Shown piece by piece: positions 33,928 through 38,623 of a DNA stretch of 38,623 bases (positions within the stretch are counted from its first letter, which is position 1; each line of letters starts with the position of its first letter). The position numbers and the translations under genes were made by a program. Under the pieces are notes generated by a model. That model searched no databases. It was not told the DNA's origin and saw only the letters and a program-made list of their open reading frames with translations. The stretch is from NCBI GenBank assembly GCA_007134025.1, contig SLLR01000024.1, forward strand, positions 1-38,623. Reading direction: 5' to 3'. The stretch comes from Desulfuromonadaceae bacterium. Lineage in GTDB: Bacteria; Desulfobacterota; Desulfuromonadia; Desulfuromonadales; Syntrophotaleaceae.

Positions 33928-35016
33928 ATGATTCAATCTATTGCGATTCTGACCGGCGGCGGCGATTGTCCCGGACTCAATGCCGTTATTCGGGGGGTGA
34001 CCCGGGCTGCCATTATCAAGCGCGGCTGGTCGGTGGCAGGGATTCTCGACGGTTTCGACGGTCTCATCGAGGGACCGCGAACCATTCCTCTGACCTTGGA
34101 CAAGGTTCGGGGAATCCTGCAGCGTGGTGGCACCATTCTGGGCACCAGTAATCGCGGCAACCCCTTCAGCTATCCTGTGAAAAAAGGGGATGGCTATGAA
34201 ATGACGGACGTTTCGGATCGCGTGGTTTCCAATTTCCATAAAATCGGTGCGGACGCCCTGGTGGTGGTGGGGGGTGACGGTACTCTGAAAATTGCCCGAC
34301 TTCTCAATGATCGGGGAGTGCCGGTGGTGGGGGTTCCCAAGACCATAGACAACGACCTGTGCGGCACCGATGTGACCTTTGGCTACAACACCGCCGTGGG
34401 GGTGGTGACCGAAGCCCTCGATCGCCTGCACACCACGGCCGAGAGTCATCATCGGGCCATTGTGGTCGAAGTCATGGGCCGTGATGCCGGCTGGATTGCC
34501 ATCGAGGCGGGCATAGCGGGATCGGCGGACGTGATTCTGTTGCCGGAAATTCCTTTTGATATCAAGAATGTTTGTGAGCATATCGGCCGTCGCCGGGAAA
34601 AAGGTCACCGTTTTCATATCATTGTTGTGGCCGAAGGCGCGGTAGCCGCCGGAGGTCGTAAAGTCGTGGTGGAAACGGCCGATCGGAACTGCGGTATGGA
34701 GCGCCTCGGCGGTATCGGCCATGTGGTTGCAGAGGCCATTCAGTCCCGGCAGGGGATCGAGACCCGGGCCGTGGTTCTTGGTCATTTGCAGCGGGGCGGG
34801 ACGCCATCGGCTTTTGATCGCATTCTCGGTTCGCGGTTCGGCGTAAAGGCTGTGGAACTTATTGAGCTGGGGCTGTTCGGCAAAATGGTTGCTCTGGCGG
34901 GCCGAGAGGTGATCTCCTCGGAAATAGAGATGGCTGTCGACACCATGAATCGGGTGGATCCCGAGGGAAACCTGGTGCATACGGCGGAAGCCCTCGGCAT
35001 CATGGTCGGTCGCTGA
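33928..35016 (+). CDS. pfkA: 6-phosphofructokinase, group III
   Basis: A 362-residue enzyme of the mixed-substrate group III family. ILTGGGDCPGLNAVIRG opens the protein. VVVGGDGT has Gly118 at the position of E. coli Gly104, the form that admits ATP; PKTIDND has Lys138 at position 124, and Asp141 is the catalytic base. The Gly104/Lys124 pair is seen in ATP-using actinobacterial-type enzymes, while PPi-using ones have Asp104/Lys124. It phosphorylates fructose 6-phosphate in glycolysis. ATG 33928 has AGGGAGC upstream. It ends at a strong terminator. Confidence 0.93.
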   Translation: MIQSIAILTGGGDCPGLNAVIRGVTRAAIIKRGWSVAGILDGFDGLIEGPRTIPLTLDKVRGILQRGGTILGTSNRGNPFSYPVKKGDGYEMTDVSDRVVSNFHKIGADALVVVGGDGTLKIARLLNDRGVPVVGVPKTIDNDLCGTDVTFGYNTAVGVVTEALDRLHTTAESHHRAIVVEVMGRDAGWIAIEAGIAGSADVILLPEIPFDIKNVCEHIGRRREKGHRFHIIVVAEGAVAAGGRKVVVETADRNCGMERLGGIGHVVAEAIQSRQGIETRAVVLGHLQRGGTPSAFDRILGSRFGVKAVELIELGLFGKMVALAGREVISSEIEMAVDTMNRVDPEGNLVHTAEALGIMVGR

Positions 35017-35045
35017 TTACAAGCCCTTGCAAGGTGCGGAATAGT

Positions 35046-35078
35046 GGGGCTCAGTCTGTGGACTGGGCCCCTTTTTTT
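35046..35078 (+). terminator. pfkA terminator inside the 3' end of the CDF gene
   Basis: GGGGCTCAGTC (35046-35056) and GACTGGGCCCC (35061-35071) form an 11-bp stem with one T-G pair and a TGTG loop, followed by seven T. It overlaps the last codons of the convergent CDF gene: the T-tract is its Lys-Lys codons. Confidence 0.93.
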
Positions 35079-35992
35079 GAAGGATCCGCAACCCTCACGC
35101 ATATTTGCGGGTCGTCGCAGTCGGGCCGGGCGCAGGGATCGAGGTGGATGGTGACATCGCAGTTGGGAATGATCTCCCTGAGTCGCAGTTCGAGATGGTC
35201 GGCGATGGCATGAGCCTTTTCCACCGAAAGGTGCTTGCATACCGTCAGGTGAAAGTTGACTATTTTCTGGGATCCGGCCCGCCGCGTGCGGAGTTGATGA
35301 TAACCGACAATATGGGCCTCGTGTCGCTCAATGATGTCAGCTATCTCCAGGCGAACCGACTCGGGTAATTGCTCATCGAGAAAATCGCTCAAGCCATGGC
35401 GAATCAGCCGAAAGGCCTCAAAAAGGACATAACCGCCGACCAGCAGTGACAACACCGGATCAAGCCAGGCAATTTCCAGCCACAGCACCAGGCCCAGGCC
35501 GACAACCAGAGCCCCGTTGGTGTAGACATCCATGGCGAAATGCAGGGAGTCCGCCTGCAATGCCGAAGAGTCGGTTTCCAGGCCGGTTGTCTTGAGATAA
35601 CGGGCGATTTTCCAGGACACCACGGTGCTCAGCAGCAACACTGCCATGCCTTCTTCCAGTCGGCTCAGGGTGCTGCCGTGAATCAGTCGCCGCACCGATT
35701 CGTAGAGAATCCAGCTACCAGAGAGGGTGATCATCAGTGATTGAAAGATGGTTGCCAGGGTTTCGAACTTGCCGTGCCCGAAAGGGTGCTTTGAATCCGG
35801 CGGCATTTCAGCCTGGCGAATGCCAAAATAGTTGGCGCTCGACATAAAAATATCGAGGAGCGAATCGACCGCGGAGGAGAGTACCGCCAGGGAGCCGGTG
35901 ATCATGGCGGTTACCAGTTTGAGGCCGGTCAGGGCTATGGCGGTGGCCAGGGAGATGCGGGCGGCGCGGATTTTTCGTTTGCTGTTTTTCAT
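35051..35992 (-). CDS. cation diffusion facilitator (FieF-like) metal exporter
   Basis: A 313-residue inner-membrane antiporter exporting divalent metal against protons. Several hydrophobic segments are visible in residues about 12-205, followed by a cytoplasmic domain (about 210-300). The transport site is Asp43 and Asp47 (AVDSLLD) with His151 and Asp155 (HFAMD), the DD-HD set used by FieF for zinc or iron. A HPFGHGKFE loop follows helix 2, as in the family. The tail is Cys/Asp-rich (CARPDCDDPQIC), which could bind metal. ATG 35992 has a weak ribosome site. It is divergent from mutS and convergent with pfkA, whose terminator overlaps its final codons. Confidence 0.93.
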   Translation of the reverse strand: MKNSKRKIRAARISLATAIALTGLKLVTAMITGSLAVLSSAVDSLLDIFMSSANYFGIRQAEMPPDSKHPFGHGKFETLATIFQSLMITLSGSWILYESVRRLIHGSTLSRLEEGMAVLLLSTVVSWKIARYLKTTGLETDSSALQADSLHFAMDVYTNGALVVGLGLVLWLEIAWLDPVLSLLVGGYVLFEAFRLIRHGLSDFLDEQLPESVRLEIADIIERHEAHIVGYHQLRTRRAGSQKIVNFHLTVCKHLSVEKAHAIADHLELRLREIIPNCDVTIHLDPCARPDCDDPQICVRVADPSKKGAQSTD

Positions 35993-36340
35993 CGTATCAG
36001 GTCCGAAAAGTGCGGGGCGGACGCCTCAAATATTTTATGGTTTTGCTTTTTGCCGACTATAGCAGATTTTTCACTGCCAGGGCCACGACAAGCTGTTAAA
36101 GAAACATGCCGTTTCAGTAGTTTTTTTTTGTGCTGCGTATTTACATTCGCCGGGCTCGTTTGTTAACATAATTCGCCGCAGGCTGCGGACCTTGCCGGCA
36201 TGCCTGCAAGCCAAAACGGGCTTTTTTCTCTAGCTTTTCGACATTTCACAACAAGCCAGCACATTCGGTCTTTTACGGATCCCTTGTTTTTTTGATTTCG
36301 GCAATCCGCTACCGAGTACGACCTTGTTTTTTTGGTGATT
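35993..36340. other. divergent intergenic region between CDF gene and mutS
   Basis: No gene is supported in these 348 bases. A possible + strand promoter is TTTACA (36140-36145), 18 bases, TAACAT (36164-36169). GCAGGC (36178-36183) can pair with GCCTGC (36202-36207). AAGCC (36208-36212)/GGCTT (36219-36223) is a short hairpin followed by T, so the mutS leader may contain an attenuator-like element. Confidence 0.35.
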
Positions 36341-38623
36341 ATGAGTAAAACGACTCCCATGATGCGGCAGTACCTGGAGATCAAGGCGCAGTATGGTGAC
36401 GCCATCCTGTTTTTCCGTCTGGGCGATTTCTACGAGATGTTTATGGAAGACGCGGTCATTGCTTCCCGTGTTCTGGATATTACCCTGACATCTCGCAACA
36501 AAAACTCGGCTGAAGAGATTCCCCTGTGCGGAATTCCCTATCACAGCTGCCAGCCCTATATCGCCAAACTGGTCGATGCCGGTTACAAGGTGGCCATCTG
36601 CGAGCAGGTTGAAGATCCTCGCTCCGTTAAGGGGATCGTCCGGCGGGAGGTTGTCCGTGTGGTGACCCCCGGCCTGGTGGTCGACAGCCAAAACCTCGAG
36701 CCCAAGGAAAATAATTACCTGCTCGCTCTTTGCGGTGCCGCTGAAAAAAGTTGGGGTATGGCTTTGCTCGATATCACCACCGGTGAATTTCGTGTTACCG
36801 AGGTACGGGATCTGGAGGCGATGCGTAGCGAGATCGCTTCGGTGGACCCGCGGGAGATACTCTGCGCTGAGGACCCCGGCGGTTCCTGGTTCGAAGATCT
36901 TGCAATGGTGGTTCGGGGGCGTTTCGTCAATCGGCTTGCGGACCATGTTTTTGAGCCTGAAAACGGCCGTGAGCGGATACGGGATTTTTTTCAATGCGAA
37001 TCCCTGGTTGCTTTCGGTTGTGAGCATCTGCACCAGGCCCAGGGTGCGGCCGGCGCCGTTTTGTATTATCTGCAAGAGACGCAGAAGGGCATGGTCGCGC
37101 ATATTTCGTCCCTTATCACCTACCACTGTCAGGATTTCATGGCTCTGGACAACAGCACCCGGCGCAATCTGGAACTGACCGCAACGCTCAACGATCAGCG
37201 CAAGACCGGTTCGCTGCTGGGGGTTCTCGACAACACCGCAACCGCCATGGGCGGACGCAAGTTGCGGCACTGGATCCAGCGTCCACTCATCGACCTCGAA
37301 ACCATTCGTCGCCGTCACGAGGCCGTCGCCGAAATGGTGGATGAGAGCCTGTTGCGTGGAGAGTTATGCGGGGAACTGGACGGCGTTTACGACCTGGAAA
37401 GGCTGAATTCCCGAGTTTCCATGGGGCATGCCAACGGCAGGGACCTCACCGCCTTGAGAAAGACCCTGGCAAGATTGCCGGGTATTTTGAAGCTACTGGA
37501 AGGTTTCTCCAGTCTTTTGCTGAAGCAATTGAACGGGAATCTCGATCCCCTGCAGGATGTTCAGACCCTGCTCGAAAAAGCGTTGGTGGAGGATCCCCCT
37601 TTCACACTACGGGAAGGCGGATTGATACGGGACGGTTTCAACGGGGAGCTGGACGAGTTGCGGGAGATCTGCCGTACCGGCAAGGGCTGGATTGCCCGCC
37701 TGGAAGTGCAGGAACGGGAGCGCACCGGAATCCCTTCGCTGAAGGTGCGTTACAACAGGGTTTTCGGTTACTATATCGAGGTTACCCGTACTCACGCCGC
37801 CAGAGTTCCCGAAGATTACCAACGCAAACAGACCCTGGCCAATGCCGAACGCTACATTACACCGCAACTCAAAGAGTATGAGGAAAAGGTCTTGGGGGCG
37901 GAGGAGAAGACTGTCTCGATTGAATTCGACCTGTTCCAGCAGGTACGTTGCGAGGTGGCGCTTCAGGGCCGCCGAATTCAGCAGACCGCCGAGGCTCTGG
38001 CCAATCTTGATGTGCTACAGTCGCTGGCCTCGGTGGCCCATAACCGCAATTACGCCATTCCGGAAATGGATGACAGCGGTGATCTGGTCATCGAAGAAGG
38101 CCGCCACCCGGTGATTGAGGCCATGCCCCTGGGTGAAAATTTTGTCCCCAACGATGTCTGCCTTGACGGCCGGGAAAATCAGATTCTGGTGATCACCGGT
38201 CCCAACATGGCCGGCAAATCCACTTTTATGCGCCAGGTGGCCTTGATTACCCTCATGGCCCATATGGGCAGCCTGGTGCCGGCCCGTTCAGCTCGCATCG
38301 GCCTGGTCGATCGCATCTTTACCCGGGTTGGCGCCAGTGACAACCTGGCCCAGGGGCAGTCGACCTTTATGGTGGAAATGACCGAGGCGGCACATATCCT
38401 TCGTCACGCCACGCCCCGCAGCCTGTTGGTTCTTGATGAAATCGGTCGGGGCACCTCGACTTTTGACGGGATCAGCATCGCCTGGGCGGTGGCCGAGTTT
38501 CTTCACGACAATCCAGCAGTGGCGGCCAAAACGCTTTTTGCGACCCATTATCACGAATTGACCGAACTGGCGATAACCTGCGAACGGGTAAAGAATTTCA
38601 ATATTGCTGTAAAAGAATGGAAC
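36341..38623 (+). CDS. mutS: DNA mismatch repair ATPase MutS (3' end outside window)
   Basis: The first 761 residues of MutS; the frame is open to the window edge, so the C-terminal part (about 100 residues by comparison with E. coli) is missing. Mismatch contact Phe30-Tyr31-Glu32 is in LGDFYEMF. The lever and clamp regions follow. The ATPase has Walker A GPNMAGKS (Lys626), then GQSTFMVEM, Walker [14 protein letters not shown] and the ATHYHEL motif. It finds base mismatches and recruits MutL. The start is ATG 36341, as usual for the family ([15 protein letters not shown]); GTG 36335 is in frame and the ribosome site is poor. It is the only gene in the window that is visibly cut. Confidence 0.97.
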   Translation, partial: MSKTTPMMRQYLEIKAQYGDAILFFRLGDFYEMFMEDAVIASRVLDITLTSRNKNSAEEIPLCGIPYHSCQPYIAKLVDAGYKVAICEQVEDPRSVKGIVRREVVRVVTPGLVVDSQNLEPKENNYLLALCGAAEKSWGMALLDITTGEFRVTEVRDLEAMRSEIASVDPREILCAEDPGGSWFEDLAMVVRGRFVNRLADHVFEPENGRERIRDFFQCESLVAFGCEHLHQAQGAAGAVLYYLQETQKGMVAHISSLITYHCQDFMALDNSTRRNLELTATLNDQRKTGSLLGVLDNTATAMGGRKLRHWIQRPLIDLETIRRRHEAVAEMVDESLLRGELCGELDGVYDLERLNSRVSMGHANGRDLTALRKTLARLPGILKLLEGFSSLLLKQLNGNLDPLQDVQTLLEKALVEDPPFTLREGGLIRDGFNGELDELREICRTGKGWIARLEVQERERTGIPSLKVRYNRVFGYYIEVTRTHAARVPEDYQRKQTLANAERYITPQLKEYEEKVLGAEEKTVSIEFDLFQQVRCEVALQGRRIQQTAEALANLDVLQSLASVAHNRNYAIPEMDDSGDLVIEEGRHPVIEAMPLGENFVPNDVCLDGRENQILVITGPNMAGKSTFMRQVALITLMAHMGSLVPARSARIGLVDRIFTRVGASDNLAQGQSTFMVEMTEAAHILRHATPRSLLVLDEIGRGTSTFDGISIAWAVAEFLHDNPAVAAKTLFATHYHELTELAITCERVKNFNIAVKEWN

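Noticed and set aside
33922-34980. 352-codon open frame on the - strand
   Set aside because: Antisense to phosphofructokinase, no recognisable domain.
36230-37318. 362-codon open frame on the - strand
   Set aside because: Antisense to mutS, which has full motifs in the + frame.

Overview
The window is a GC-rich chromosomal stretch from a Gram-negative bacterium. It carries an anchored M23 endopeptidase, TolQ/ExbB-TolR/ExbD, sigma-54 promoters, adenylylatable GlnA and uridylylatable GlnB. The mix of PAS-rich signalling proteins, sigma-54 activators, a B12-dependent radical SAM protein, CsbD/BON stress proteins and the gene neighbours suggests a deltaproteobacterium of the Desulfuromonadales (Geobacter/Pelobacter/Desulfuromonas) type. 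That placement is inference. I see no insertion sequence, prophage, CRISPR array, rRNA or tRNA.

Region 1 (1-12.7 kb) is a signalling and stress block, all on the + strand. It holds a DUF945 membrane protein, a CheB-CheR-PAS fusion, a PAS/sigma-54 activator, and four small stress-type genes (CsbD-like, 48-aa membrane peptide, ABM domain, BON lipoprotein). A near-consensus sigma-54 promoter (6279-6294) and an upstream 9-bp inverted repeat (6150/6175) lie between the activator and the small genes, which makes this look like a self-contained activator-target module. A 233-nt gap with mutually exclusive RNA hairpins precedes a B12-binding radical SAM gene. A PAS histidine kinase and a GH13 glucan-active enzyme follow. 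The kinase and the sigma-54 activator share the same N-terminal helix-plus-PAS module. A bidirectional terminator closes the block.

Region 2 (12.9-22.1 kb): a COG2521-like methyltransferase and a YbcJ-like S4 protein on the - strand, then an M23 murein endopeptidase and a translationally coupled AddB-like/AddA-like nuclease-helicase pair.

Region 3 (22.4-26.7 kb) contains small or poorly characterised genes: a DUF4242 protein, two tandem paralogues with identically spaced CxxC pairs, an 89-aa cysteine-containing protein, a bacterial cyclic-2,3-diphosphoglycerate-synthetase-like GTPase, a DUF2148 ferredoxin-like protein and a Nudix hydrolase. It is the least explained part of the window.

Region 4 (26.9-38.6 kb) is core metabolism. 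A sigma-54-driven glnB-glnA unit ends at a strong shared terminator and faces thrC. After thrC come a YfcE-like phosphoesterase, a HIT hydrolase, TolQ/ExbB and TolR/ExbD with a coupled ROK kinase, an ATP-type (Gly104/Lys124) phosphofructokinase, a CDF metal exporter on the - strand, and mutS, which runs off the right edge.
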